DNA of 64,000 nt. Source: Bacillota bacterium. Its GTDB lineage: Bacteria; Bacillota; Clostridia; Lachnospirales; Lachnospiraceae. Positions 1 through 8,465 of the stretch are shown here, piece after piece (within the stretch, counting starts at the first letter, position 1; each line of letters opens with the position of its first letter). The position numbers and the translations under genes were made by a program. The stretch spans positions 62,001-126,000 of the forward strand of contig JAFAFU010000073.1 in the NCBI GenBank assembly GCA_023423335.1, read 5' to 3'. The notes below the pieces were generated by a model. The model worked only from the letters and a program-made list of their open reading frames with translations, was not told the origin of the DNA and made no database searches.

Positions 1-1
1 T

Positions 2-646
2 GACGATGCCAGAACCATCGAGCGTACGGACCGGAATATGCTGATCCGGATTGATGAGATCGTAGAAAGCCGGGAGGATGTACTGAAGCTGGGGATCAAC
101 AGCGGGGATTATGTCAGCTTTGATGCAAAGTTCCAATATACGGAGCAGGGCTTTATCAAATCCAGGCATCTGGATGATAAGGCATCGGTAGCTGTGCTGC
201 TCGGATTGTTGAAGGAAATGTCAAAGGGGGGCCTGGTACCGAGGCAGAACCTGAAGCTGCTGATCAGTAATTATGAGGAAGTGGGATTTGGCGCCAGTTG
301 GGTTCCGGAGGATATCACGGAGCTTCTGGCCGTAGATATGGGCGTTATCGGAGATGACTTAAACGGTTCTGAATTTAAGGTATCCATCTGTGCGAAGGAT
401 TCCACCGGTCCCTATGATTATGAAGTAACAAACCGTCTGATTTCATTGGCGAAGGAGAACGGAATCGATTATGTGGTAGATATCTTTCCGCATTACGGAT
501 CCGATGTTTCCTCGGCACTGCGCGGCGGAAATGATATCCGCGGCGCTCTGATCGGACCGGGGGTCCATGCTTCCCATGGAATGGAGAGGACCCATAGAAA
601 GGGCTTGGAAAACACCTTAAAGCTATTAAGGGCTTATGTACGATAA
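2..646 (+). CDS. M42-family metal-dependent aminopeptidase, 5' truncated by window edge
   Basis: The frame is open from base 2, so the N-terminus lies outside the window; the first internal ATG is at 38. About 214 C-terminal residues are visible. The pattern fits M42 (glutamyl/deblocking) aminopeptidases: a KSRHLDDKASV segment carrying the bridging Asp, an NYEEVGFGAS segment with the catalytic-base and metal-ligand Glu pair, an AVDMG segment with an Asp ligand, and a C-terminal GPGVHASHGMERTH segment with the last His ligand. These are cytoplasmic di-zinc or di-cobalt enzymes that trim peptides, often as large tetrahedral assemblies. It is followed by a hairpin that separates it from the convergent tetR gene. 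Confidence 0.85.
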   Translation, partial: DDARTIERTDRNMLIRIDEIVESREDVLKLGINSGDYVSFDAKFQYTEQGFIKSRHLDDKASVAVLLGLLKEMSKGGLVPRQNLKLLISNYEEVGFGASWVPEDITELLAVDMGVIGDDLNGSEFKVSICAKDSTGPYDYEVTNRLISLAKENGIDYVVDIFPHYGSDVSSALRGGNDIRGALIGPGVHASHGMERTHRKGLENTLKLLRAYVR

Positions 647-740
647 GCCCCGACTTACGTATTATAAGCCTGTATGACCGGCTATGGCCATGCATATCGG
701 CAGATGGTTAGAAGTATTGTAATTTCAGTTGCGGAAAAAA

Positions 741-774
741 GCAGAAGACAGGGAAATGTACCGGTGTCTTCTGC
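741..774. terminator. Bidirectional rho-independent terminator
   Basis: A perfect 10-bp stem (741-750 with 765-774) has a run of A on its left (735-740) and a T-rich stretch on its right. It can therefore end both the peptidase transcript on the plus strand and the convergent tetR transcript on the minus strand. Confidence 0.8.
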
Positions 775-781
775 TTTAATT

Positions 782-1378
782 TTATTTGCCTGGTGCAATA
801 CCTTTAATCAGCAATTCTGTAAATTGGGCGGTATAAGGGAGGATCTTCTGATAGATGTGCGGGTTGGAGATACCTTCAACAAGAGCCTGGAAATAAAGCA
901 TAAGAAATTCATCTGAATATTTCAAGTCAACCTTGCCCTCTTTGCGCCCACGATGGAATATATCCAGCATGATATTATAGCTTTCCTTGATGTATCGCTG
1001 TATAATCAAAGATAAGCCGTCATCCCCTTTCCTGGTATAAAAATCCATCAAATCCAAATAAAACCGTTTGTTTAGCTTGTCCAAATAATAGATTTTGTTC
1101 TGGGTCATGGCAATCAGGGTTTCTTCGAAGGATTTATTTTCGTTTATAATTTCTCGGGCTGTTTCTCCGATTTTATCTAAAAAATACTTAAAAACCTCAT
1201 AAATAAGATTATCTTTATTTCCAAAATATTTAAAAATCGATGTTTTACCAACGTTAGAATTTTTTGAAATCTCATCTATGGTTAAATTTTCGATGCCTGC
1301 ATCTTGATTCATCAAATTAAAAGCTGCTTCCAATATTTGATTTTTCTTCTCCAATGTCCGCTTTTCATAGCCATTCAT
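782..1378 (-). CDS. TetR/AcrR-family regulator
   Basis: This is a 198-residue protein with an N-terminal TetR helix-turn-helix (about residues 8-55, including TIDEISKNSNVGKTSIFKYF) and an all-helical C-terminal ligand domain without recognisable subfamily signature. It is transcribed divergently from the ABC exporter genes at 1727-4245, across a 348-bp AT-rich region. Family knowledge suggests it represses that exporter and is released by the exported compound. The start ATG at 1378 is the only good one in frame. The ligand cannot be inferred. Confidence 0.85.
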   Translation of the reverse strand: MNGYEKRTLEKKNQILEAAFNLMNQDAGIENLTIDEISKNSNVGKTSIFKYFGNKDNLIYEVFKYFLDKIGETAREIINENKSFEETLIAMTQNKIYYLDKLNKRFYLDLMDFYTRKGDDGLSLIIQRYIKESYNIMLDIFHRGRKEGKVDLKYSDEFLMLYFQALVEGISNPHIYQKILPYTAQFTELLIKGIAPGK

Positions 1379-1726
1379 TTTATAATTCCTGCTTTCTATC
1401 TGCTATCACGAAAAAATGTTGATAGAATATTTAGCTCATATTTCTTTTTTCTTATATTATATATTAATAGTTCCGAATTATCAAATACATAATGGATATA
1501 ATGGTTTTCAAATTTCTAATCTGTTTTTAATTGACTGAGCCGATTAGAAGCTATATAATTGAACGTATAAATGAACTTTGGTTTAAAACAAAGCAAAAAA
1601 TGTAATAATATGAACTTTAATATTATTTATAGTTCGGATTTATTGCTCTGTAATTTTAGCTTTGCCTTAGACTGGAAAGCACGTTATAAAACTATTTTAA
1701 AAATATTTTAGAAGGAGTTTTAGCGT
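1379..1726. promoter_or_regulatory. Divergent tetR / ABC exporter intergenic region with exporter promoter
   Basis: The 348-bp region is AT-rich and holds no gene. The best plus-strand promoter is TTGCCT (1662-1667), a 17-bp spacer and TATAAA (1685-1690), followed by a strong ribosome site GAAGGAG just before the ATG at 1727. A loose GAACT/AGTTC dyad around 1612-1636 could be the TetR operator, but it is not convincing. Confidence 0.5.
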
Positions 1727-2608
1727 ATGGAAGAGATTGTAAAAGTGCAGGGACTGCAGAAAAAGTTCGGTAAATTTAAGGCATTGCATGATGTGACATT
1801 AACAGTAAATGCCGGGGAAGTTGTCGGCTTTATCGGGCCAAATGGCGCGGGTAAATCGACAACGATTCGTACCTTGCTGGGAATTATCAACCGTGATGCC
1901 GGTGATGTGAAAATCTTTGGCAAGGATGCATGGAAGGACAGCCTTGAAATTCATAAGAGGATTTCTTATGTCCCGGGGGATGTGGCTCTCTGGGGAAGCC
2001 TAACCGGAGGTGAAATTATTGATTTATTTATCAAATTGCATGGTGGGGGAGATAAGGAAAAGCGTGATTATCTGATTAAGCGTTTTGAATTGGACCCTAA
2101 GAAAAAATCAAAAGGCTATTCAAAAGGAAACCGCCAAAAGGTTGGCTTGATTGCGGCGTTGTCAGTTGATTCCGATTTATATATTTTAGATGAACCGACC
2201 TCCGGTCTTGATCCGTTGATGGAAGCTGTTTTCCAGGATGAGATTGAAAAAATTAAACATACAGGGAAAGCAATCCTATTGTCTTCTCATATTTTGAGTG
2301 AGGTAGAGCGCCTGGCAGATAAGGTGGCTATTATTCGTCAGGGAAAAGTCGTTGAGACCGGAACCTTGGATGAATTGCGTCACTTAACCCGTTCTACGGT
2401 TACATTGGTAACGGAAGGTGATGTGGCTAAGATGGCATCTGTTAACGGTGTCCATGATTTCAAACAATCAGGCAATCAAGCGATGTTCTCTGCGGATAAC
2501 GAATTTATCAATGATATTTTGTCCGAAGCGGCAAGATTGGGTGTTAAGAAGTTTGAATCTGTGCCGCCGACGCTGGAAGACTTATTCATGCGTCATTATG
2601 AAGTCTAA
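1727..2608 (+). CDS. ABC exporter ATP-binding protein
   Basis: This 293-residue nucleotide-binding subunit has Walker A GPNGAGKST (about residues 37-45), a signature region reading SKGNRQK rather than LSGGQ, Walker B LYILDEPTSGLDP and an H-loop in LLSSHILSEVE. The C-terminal 70 residues form the accessory domain typical of drug and lantibiotic exporters. It lies 23 bp upstream of the permease gene, so the two probably form one transporter. The pair resembles polyketide-antibiotic exporters (COG3559-type permease partner). The substrate is unknown. Confidence 0.9.
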   Translation: MEEIVKVQGLQKKFGKFKALHDVTLTVNAGEVVGFIGPNGAGKSTTIRTLLGIINRDAGDVKIFGKDAWKDSLEIHKRISYVPGDVALWGSLTGGEIIDLFIKLHGGGDKEKRDYLIKRFELDPKKKSKGYSKGNRQKVGLIAALSVDSDLYILDEPTSGLDPLMEAVFQDEIEKIKHTGKAILLSSHILSEVERLADKVAIIRQGKVVETGTLDELRHLTRSTVTLVTEGDVAKMASVNGVHDFKQSGNQAMFSADNEFINDILSEAARLGVKKFESVPPTLEDLFMRHYEV

Positions 2609-2631
2609 GAGCGGGAACGGAGGTAAATATT

Positions 2632-4245
2632 ATGAAAGAAAAATTTGCACGTTGGGATATATTATTTATGCAATATCTGAAGCGTGATTGGAAGAAAATT
2701 ATTATCTGGATTTTTGTCCTGGGCTTATTTTCAGGTGGCTTCGTACCGGCTTTTGAAGAAATCGGCAAGGGGCAAGGTTTACTGGGAATGTATGAGACCA
2801 TGCAAAATCCCGCCATGATTTCAATGGTGGGCCCGACACCGGTAAGCACGGCGGCGGATTATACTTTGGGTGCGATGTATGCACACGAAATGCTGTTGTT
2901 CTGCGGTTTGTTTGCGATGATTATGGCCGCCTTGCATGTTGTGAGCCATACCCGTAAAGAAGAGGAGCATGGGCTTACCGAGCTGGTCCGTTCCTTTCAG
3001 GTGGGCCGTCAAGCCAATTCTCTTGCTGTTATTACCGAAACAGTACTTATCAATATTTTATTAGCGCTTTTTATCAGTGGGGTTATGACCAGCTTTGGTG
3101 CGGATACGATTTCTGTCAAAGGCTCACTCCTGTTTGGTGCATCAGTCGGAATGGCTGGCATCCTGGGAGCAGTGATTGCATTGGTTATGGCGCAAATTAT
3201 GCCAACTTCATCCGGCGCCACCGGTTCATCGCTGGGAATAGTAGGCTTGCTCTATATTGTTCGTGCCGGTACAGATGCGTCGAATGTAAAACTTTCAATG
3301 CTTAATCCTATGGGCTGGACTTATTTGACTTATCCGTTTACTGAAAATAATTGGATACCCTTGGTGATAGCAGTAACCTTCAGCATTATCGTAGTAATCA
3401 TTGCTTTTGCCCTTGAAGGCGGCCGTGATATGGGAGCCGGTTACCTGCCTGAACGAGAAGGGCGGGGGGCAGCGAAAAAATCCCTGCTGTCCGTGCCCGG
3501 CTTATTTATAAGGATTAACAAGGGTGTAATGATCGGCTGGTTGATTGCTTTCGTAATCCTGGGAGCAGCCTATGGCGCGATTTACGGAGATATGCAGACC
3601 TTCCTTGAAAGCAACGAAATGATGAGTAAAATGTTTACGCTGTCAGGTGTTTCAATCGAAGAATCATTCACCGGGACCATAATGATGGTAATGATTGGAT
3701 TGGTTTCCGTTTTACCAATTGCCACTGTTAATAAGCTTTTCGCGGAAGAAACGCGGCTGCATTTGAGCCAGCTTTATTCTACAAAAGTAACCAGGACCAA
3801 ATTATATTGTACAAGTGTCATTTTGGCGATTGTTGTCGGAATAGTGGGAATTTTGCTGGCTTCAGGCAGCCTTGGCGGTATGGCAATTTCTGCAATGGGT
3901 GATGGCTCATCGATGAATATGGGAGATTTTATCGCTGCGGGCTATAACTTCCTGCCGTCCGTGTTGTTTTTTACCGGACTTGCCGCTTTGGCTTTAGGCT
4001 GGGCGCCAAAACTGGGTAAAATTATTTATATATATCTTGGCTATTCGTTTGCTTTAAACTACTTCGGCGGAATTTTAGATTTGCCGGAATGGTTTTTGAA
4101 AACAGCTGTTCAGAGTTGGATTCCGAGGATGCCGGTGGATAAATTTGACGGAGCAACCTTCATTATTATAACCGTGATCAGTATTACCCTGATGATATTT
4201 GGCTATTATGGATATCGCAAACGGGATATGGTGGAAGGAGCTTAG
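2632..4245 (+). CDS. ABC-2 type exporter permease (COG3559-like)
   Basis: This is a 537-residue integral membrane protein with about 12 hydrophobic segments in two similar halves (residues 20-270 and 295-530). It therefore looks like a fused permease dimer, as in the putative exporters of polyketide antibiotics. The loop RKEEEHGLTELVRSFQVGR after the second segment is typical of this group, where it contacts the ATPase. It has a good ribosome site (GGAGG near 2619-2623) and belongs with the upstream ATPase. Likely roles are antibiotic export or self-protection; the substrate is not inferable. Confidence 0.85.
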   Translation: MKEKFARWDILFMQYLKRDWKKIIIWIFVLGLFSGGFVPAFEEIGKGQGLLGMYETMQNPAMISMVGPTPVSTAADYTLGAMYAHEMLLFCGLFAMIMAALHVVSHTRKEEEHGLTELVRSFQVGRQANSLAVITETVLINILLALFISGVMTSFGADTISVKGSLLFGASVGMAGILGAVIALVMAQIMPTSSGATGSSLGIVGLLYIVRAGTDASNVKLSMLNPMGWTYLTYPFTENNWIPLVIAVTFSIIVVIIAFALEGGRDMGAGYLPEREGRGAAKKSLLSVPGLFIRINKGVMIGWLIAFVILGAAYGAIYGDMQTFLESNEMMSKMFTLSGVSIEESFTGTIMMVMIGLVSVLPIATVNKLFAEETRLHLSQLYSTKVTRTKLYCTSVILAIVVGIVGILLASGSLGGMAISAMGDGSSMNMGDFIAAGYNFLPSVLFFTGLAALALGWAPKLGKIIYIYLGYSFALNYFGGILDLPEWFLKTAVQSWIPRMPVDKFDGATFIIITVISITLMIFGYYGYRKRDMVEGA

Positions 4246-4273
4246 CACGTTGAAGAAATAAGCAGGATATTAG

Positions 4274-4339
4274 GGTCATTTGATTACGCTCTTAGGTTTT
4301 CTTTAGGGAAAATGAAATTAGAGTGAATGTCAAATGACC
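4274..4339 (+). terminator. Rho-independent terminator after the ABC exporter
   Basis: The arms 4274-4283 (GGTCATTTGA) and 4330-4339 (TCAAATGACC) pair perfectly and the inner part can pair further. A T-rich tract (TTTTTATTTG) follows directly. Confidence 0.8.
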
Positions 4340-4368
4340 TTTTTATTTGATAATCTCATCTTTATCAG

Positions 4369-4420
4369 TTGACACAAAAATCCTATTTGACTATAATATA
4401 TAATATAGTCAAATAGGATT
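4369..4420 (+). promoter_or_regulatory. Consensus sigma-A promoter overlapped by a 42-bp palindrome (TetR operator)
   Basis: TTGACA (4369-4374), a 17-bp spacer and TATAAT (4392-4397) make a full-consensus promoter. A 42-bp palindrome (4379-4420) with 17-bp perfect arms and one mismatched centre pair covers the -10 box. It lies immediately upstream of the tetR-ABC operon at 4434, which fits autorepression by that TetR protein. Confidence 0.8.
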
Positions 4421-4433
4421 AGGAGATGATAAT

Positions 4434-5039
4434 ATGCCAAAACCCTTTTCGGAAAGCGAACGGACTTATATTAAAAATCGGCTGATGGAAGAAGCGCAAG
4501 TCTGTCTCATTCATTTCGGTATGCGCAAAACTACGGTGGATGAGCTGGTCAAACGGGTAAATATACCCAAAGGGACATTCTATCTGTTTTATCCATCCAA
4601 GGAAGCATTATTTTTTGATATATTCTGTACCTTACAAAATGAATTACAGGCTGCCCTGCTTGACTGGATTGACGAATTACAGGGCAATGTCAATGCGGAT
4701 ACAATCACGGAGTTGATTTTTCAGTTATATAAACAGGTGGATTCCACGTTTCTCTATCCATTTATCTCAAATGGAGATTTGGAGTTAATGATGCGCAAAT
4801 TGCCGCCAGAGGTTGTTAAAGAGCATACGCAAACGGATGATTTCAGTATGGAGAGGTTGATTTCCCTGCTTCCCGGTGTACAAGCAAAAGAAAATGTAAA
4901 GCTATTCAGTGCTGCTTTACGGGCGATTTTTTGTACAATGCTCCATAAACGGGAGATTGGCGAGGATATATTTGACGATACGGTCCGGGTGATGCTGCGT
5001 GGGGTTGTGCTTCAGCTGTTTGAGGGGGAAAGGTTATGA
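4434..5039 (+). CDS. TetR-family regulator, first gene of an ABC exporter operon
   Basis: This 201-residue protein has an N-terminal TetR HTH (about residues 10-57: GMRKTTVDELVKRVNIPKGTFYLFY) and a helical C-terminal domain. A ribosome site (TAGGAGATGATA) precedes the ATG. Its stop overlaps the next start in an ATGA (5036-5039), so translation is coupled to the ATPase gene. The palindrome on its promoter suggests that it represses the whole four-gene operon (4434-7271). Confidence 0.88.
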   Translation: MPKPFSESERTYIKNRLMEEAQVCLIHFGMRKTTVDELVKRVNIPKGTFYLFYPSKEALFFDIFCTLQNELQAALLDWIDELQGNVNADTITELIFQLYKQVDSTFLYPFISNGDLELMMRKLPPEVVKEHTQTDDFSMERLISLLPGVQAKENVKLFSAALRAIFCTMLHKREIGEDIFDDTVRVMLRGVVLQLFEGERL

Positions 5040-5881
5040 TTAAGGTTCGGGAGTTACAATTCAGCTATACAAAGCAGCCTTTTATTGAAAATATGAGTTT
5101 TGACGTGCAGAGCGGCGAGATTTTCGGCTTTTTAGGCCCATCCGGGGCGGGTAAAAGTACGCTGCAAAAAATACTTACGGGACTTCTGACCGCATATACC
5201 GGCAGCGTTATGGTGAACGGCGCGGAGGCCAAGTACCATGTCAGCAGCTTTTATGAGGATATCGGCGTGGACTTCGAATTTTCCAGTCTGTATGAAAAAT
5301 TGACCGCGCGGGAAAATCTACGATTCTTTGCCTCTCTTTACAAAAGACATCAGGCGATTGATCCGCTGCTGGAAAGTGTCGGCCTGCTTGCTGATGCCGA
5401 TAAAAAGGCAGCCGCTTTCTCCAAGGGAATGAAGGCAAGGTTGAATTTCATCAAGGCGCTGCTCCATGATCCTATGCTGCTATTTCTTGATGAGCCGACC
5501 TCCGGGCTTGACCCGTCCAACGCAAGGAATATGAAGAACATGATATTACGGGAAAAAGCAAAGGGAAAAACCATCCTTTTGACCACACACAATATGTATG
5601 ACGCGACTGAACTTTGCGATCGTGTGGCTTTTATTGTGGACGGCAGACTGCGGGCACTGGATTCGCCGCGAAATCTGATTATGTCGAGAGGCGCATCCAA
5701 GGTCCGTTATACATATTCCCTGAATGGCGGGGAAGAACAGGCGGAAATTCCGTTGGACCGGACGGGCAATGACAATGTATTGCAAAGGCTTATCCGGGAA
5801 AACAGGCTGCTGTCTATTCACAGCAGCGAGCCTACACTGAACGATATCTTTGTAGAATTGACAGGGAGGCGGTTGCAATGA
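5036..5881 (+). CDS. ABC exporter ATP-binding protein
   Basis: The 281-residue ATPase shows Walker A GPSGAGKST, signature FSKGMKARL, Walker B LLFLDEPTSGLDP and the H-loop LLTTHNMYDATEL. It overlaps tetR by 4 bp and the next permease gene by 4 bp (ATGA at 5878-5881). One ATPase followed by two small permeases recalls the Rv2688c-Rv2686c fluoroquinolone-exporter layout. That relationship is inferred from gene order and size. Confidence 0.9.
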   Translation: MIKVRELQFSYTKQPFIENMSFDVQSGEIFGFLGPSGAGKSTLQKILTGLLTAYTGSVMVNGAEAKYHVSSFYEDIGVDFEFSSLYEKLTARENLRFFASLYKRHQAIDPLLESVGLLADADKKAAAFSKGMKARLNFIKALLHDPMLLFLDEPTSGLDPSNARNMKNMILREKAKGKTILLTTHNMYDATELCDRVAFIVDGRLRALDSPRNLIMSRGASKVRYTYSLNGGEEQAEIPLDRTGNDNVLQRLIRENRLLSIHSSEPTLNDIFVELTGRRLQ

Positions 5882-6561
5882 GAACAAAAGCACTGCTCAT
5901 AGGCGATATCCGTTTTCAATTCAAATACGGGTTTTATTTTCTATATCTGGTCTTCACCGTATTTTATATCAGTCTGCTCCATGCTCTGCCTGCCGCATGG
6001 CGGGGGCAGGCCGCCATCCTGATGCTTTTCAGTGATCCCGCAGCCATGGGTCTTATCTTCATGGGGGCAATTGTATTGTATGAAAAAGGTGAACGGGTTT
6101 TAAACAGCATCTCCGTATCTCCGGTCAAGCCAATGGAATACGTGATTTCAAAACTGATTTCCATTGCCTTGATTTCCACAATAGCTGGGCTGCTCATAGG
6201 CTTGGGAGGCGGAGTCATAACCAATGCATTTCTCTTTGTCCCCGGTATATTTCTTGGTTCATGCCTGCTTTCTGCTATCGGGCTTATGATTGCGGCAAAT
6301 ATCTCGACACTGAACCAGTTTATTGTGGCAATCATCCCCGCCGAGGTCATCATCAATGCTCCCGCAGTTGTCTGGTTGTTTGGATGGAAGCCGGGCTGGC
6401 TGATATTGCATCCGGGAGTATGCATCATCGAGCTATGTCAAAACGGAGCAGATGTGCTGCCCGCGGTGTTCATTCTGACATTCTGGACGATACTTGCCGC
6501 ATTGTTTGCCAGCCATGTGCTGGCAAACAGCCTTCGGTCGTTGGGGGGTATCAAACTATGA
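5878..6561 (+). CDS. ABC-2 type permease subunit, first of a pair
   Basis: This 227-residue protein has six hydrophobic segments. The cytoplasmic loop VLYEKGERVLNSISVSPVKPMEYVISK is characteristic of ABC-2 permeases with fluoroquinolone-exporter-like partners. It starts at the ATGA overlap with the ATPase and ends in another ATGA (6558-6561), so the subunits are likely made stoichiometrically and assemble as a heterodimer with the next gene product. Confidence 0.82.
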   Translation: MRTKALLIGDIRFQFKYGFYFLYLVFTVFYISLLHALPAAWRGQAAILMLFSDPAAMGLIFMGAIVLYEKGERVLNSISVSPVKPMEYVISKLISIALISTIAGLLIGLGGGVITNAFLFVPGIFLGSCLLSAIGLMIAANISTLNQFIVAIIPAEVIINAPAVVWLFGWKPGWLILHPGVCIIELCQNGADVLPAVFILTFWTILAALFASHVLANSLRSLGGIKL

Positions 6562-7271
6562 AGCCTTTACTGCGGTCTTTTTATATATTTGTAAGGCAAA
6601 TATTCGAGGACACCATGCTTGCGGCGGTTTGTGCAGCTGCCGTGCTGACCGCATTCTTTATCCGGTTCGGTATCCCGGCAATTGAGGATGTCTTGTGCGG
6701 CTATTTTGGACGGGAAGCGATTTTGGAGGATTTTTATCTGCTGTTTGATCTGCTGCTTGCCCTTGTGACGCCTTACCTGCTTTGCTTTGCCTCTGCCCTC
6801 ATGATGCTGACCGAGTATGATGAAAACATGACAAGCTACCTGGCGGTGACTCCCGTGGGCAAAAAAGGATATATTCTGTCAAGGCTGGTGTTTCCGGCTG
6901 TAATTACCTTTATAGCATCCGTCATACTGATACTTTGGTTTTCACTGACCGGGTGGCACCTTGAAATGGTCCTGGCCGTTTGCCTGCTGACATGCCTCTT
7001 AAGCGTTGCCGCGGTGCTTTTGCTGTTTGTACTCTCACATAACCGGGTGGAGGGGATGGCGGTGGGAAAGCTGTCGGGCCTTTTGATGCTGGGGCTGCCG
7101 GTACCCTTCTTTCTGCCCTCCGATATACAGTATTTATTTTCGCCTTTGCCATCTTTCTGGATCGCTAAGCTCTGTATGGAGCAGAATATAATATTCATGC
7201 TTCCGGCATTACTGAGTTCGTTGATGTGGATTTGGCCGTTATATAAAAAGTTCATTAGAAAGATCACATAA
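6558..7271 (+). CDS. ABC-2 type permease subunit, second of a pair
   Basis: The product is 237 residues with six membrane segments and the loop MLTEYDENMTSYLAVTPVGKKGYILSR between segments 2 and 3, the same layout as the preceding permease. I choose the ATG at 6558 because it forms the ATGA overlap with the upstream stop; the frame stays open further upstream (to 6261) but that part is antisense-like and overlaps the previous gene. It is the last gene of the tetR operon. Confidence 0.82.
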   Translation: MKPLLRSFYIFVRQIFEDTMLAAVCAAAVLTAFFIRFGIPAIEDVLCGYFGREAILEDFYLLFDLLLALVTPYLLCFASALMMLTEYDENMTSYLAVTPVGKKGYILSRLVFPAVITFIASVILILWFSLTGWHLEMVLAVCLLTCLLSVAAVLLLFVLSHNRVEGMAVGKLSGLLMLGLPVPFFLPSDIQYLFSPLPSFWIAKLCMEQNIIFMLPALLSSLMWIWPLYKKFIRKIT

Positions 7272-7291
7272 GGGGCTGCTGCAACAGCCCC
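7272..7291 (+). terminator. Short hairpin after the exporter operon (weak terminator)
   Basis: A 7-bp GGGGCTG/CAGCCCC stem sits directly behind the stop codon, but no proper T-run follows. It may only stabilise the 3' end. Confidence 0.4.
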
Positions 7292-7402
7292 GCTGATTTA
7301 AGTATACAGTTCATATTGTCTGTAATAAGCAGACTAGTAAAATGAGTTACTGCTTGTCACATAATACTATAAAAAAATATTTACATTATTAAAATATATA
7401 CC

Positions 7403-7431
7403 TTGACAGGCGAGGTATTGCGTGATATATT
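7403..7431 (+). promoter_or_regulatory. Promoter of the padR operon
   Basis: TTGACA (7403-7408), a 17-bp spacer and TATATT (7426-7431) are followed by the ribosome site AAAGGAG and the TTG start at 7473. Confidence 0.7.
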
Positions 7432-7472
7432 GTAACTACGATGATGAAATAATGTGCAAAGGAGATGATTAA

Positions 7473-7817
7473 TTGTCAATCGCAGCAGATTTGATCAGAG
7501 GGCATACGGATACAATCATACTTGCCCAGTTGATAGCCGGGGACAGCTACGGCTACGAAATTAATAAAGCAATCCAGATGAAGACGGGCGGCCGCTACGA
7601 GCTCAAGGAAGCAACCTTGTACTCGGCCTTCCGGAGACTGGAGGAAGCAGGATACATCCTATCCTATTGGGGGGATGAGACAACCGGGGCACGCAGAAGA
7701 TACTATAAAATAACTGAGACGGGGAAAGAAACCTATATCCAGCTTATGCGAGACTGGAAAAGTGCCAAGTCAATGATTGATAGTTTAATTGAATCGGAGG
7801 TAGAGGATAATGGATGA
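7473..7817 (+). CDS. PadR-family regulator
   Basis: This is a 114-residue winged-helix protein of the short PadR type: DSYGYEINKAIQ, then EATLYSAFRRLEEAGYI and the wing TTGARRRYYKITETG. It starts with TTG, supported by AAAGGAG about 8 bp upstream. Its 3' end overlaps the DUF1700 gene by 8 bp. The PadR + DUF1700 + DUF4097 trio is a common Firmicutes arrangement in which PadR represses the operon; envelope stress is the usual suspected signal. Confidence 0.88.
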   Translation: MSIAADLIRGHTDTIILAQLIAGDSYGYEINKAIQMKTGGRYELKEATLYSAFRRLEEAGYILSYWGDETTGARRRYYKITETGKETYIQLMRDWKSAKSMIDSLIESEVEDNG

Positions 7818-8457
7818 TAAGCTGCGCAGGTATATTGACGGCCTGTTTAATGAAGTGCCGCAGACGAAGAATGTAGTGGAATTAAAGGAAGAGATGCTTC
7901 AGAACCTGAAGGAAAAGTATATGGATTTGCTGGAAGAGGGGAAGACCGAGGAGGCCGCCTTTAATATTGCGATTGCAGGAATCGGTGACATCAATGAACT
8001 GGTGGGTGAGATGAAAAATGTGAAGAGAGTTGCAGTTACGTCAGCAGATAAACAGAGATCTGCCATGCTGACCTCGATCGCGGTTATGCTCTATATTCTG
8101 TCCATTGTACCGATACTCATATTCCTGGGAAATCCCGGCTTTCTTTTTAACGGGATCATCGGGTTTATCCTAATGATAACCTTTGGCACCGGAATTCTGA
8201 TTTATAATGGAATGACAAAACCGAAATTTTCAAATTTGGAGGGTACTATGGTAGAAGAGTTTAAGGAATGGAAGACCAGGAAGGATGACCGGAGAGCTAC
8301 CAGACTTTCTGTTTCAGTTGCATTATGGAGTATCCTTTTGGCGCTGTATTTTATTGTCAGTTTTTCGACCTTTGCATGGCATATAACCTGGGTGATTTTT
8401 GTCATTGGAGTGGCCGTTGAAGCATTGATCAATATATTTATTTCTATCAGGAAATGA
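7810..8457 (+). CDS. DUF1700/HAAS-domain membrane protein
   Basis: The 215-residue product has an N-terminal soluble helical region (residues 1-75, with the EEGKTEEAAFNIAIAGIGD segment typical of the HAAS/permease-prefix domain) followed by four membrane helices in two pairs (about 85-140 and 170-212). It sits between padR and a DUF4097 gene, overlapping both (8 bp and 4 bp). Members of the family act as membrane partners of PadR-controlled envelope modules; no enzymatic function is known. Confidence 0.8.
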   Translation: MDDKLRRYIDGLFNEVPQTKNVVELKEEMLQNLKEKYMDLLEEGKTEEAAFNIAIAGIGDINELVGEMKNVKRVAVTSADKQRSAMLTSIAVMLYILSIVPILIFLGNPGFLFNGIIGFILMITFGTGILIYNGMTKPKFSNLEGTMVEEFKEWKTRKDDRRATRLSVSVALWSILLALYFIVSFSTFAWHITWVIFVIGVAVEALINIFISIRK

Positions 8458-8465
8458 GGGAGAAC

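Noticed and set aside
5546..5893. Minus-strand ORFs opposite the ABC ATPase at 5036-5881
   Set aside because: Shadow frames of a clear ATPase gene with intact motifs.
6261..6557. Extended N-terminus of the second permease (336-codon frame)
   Set aside because: The extra part overlaps the first permease gene out of frame; the ATGA overlap at 6558 gives the natural start.
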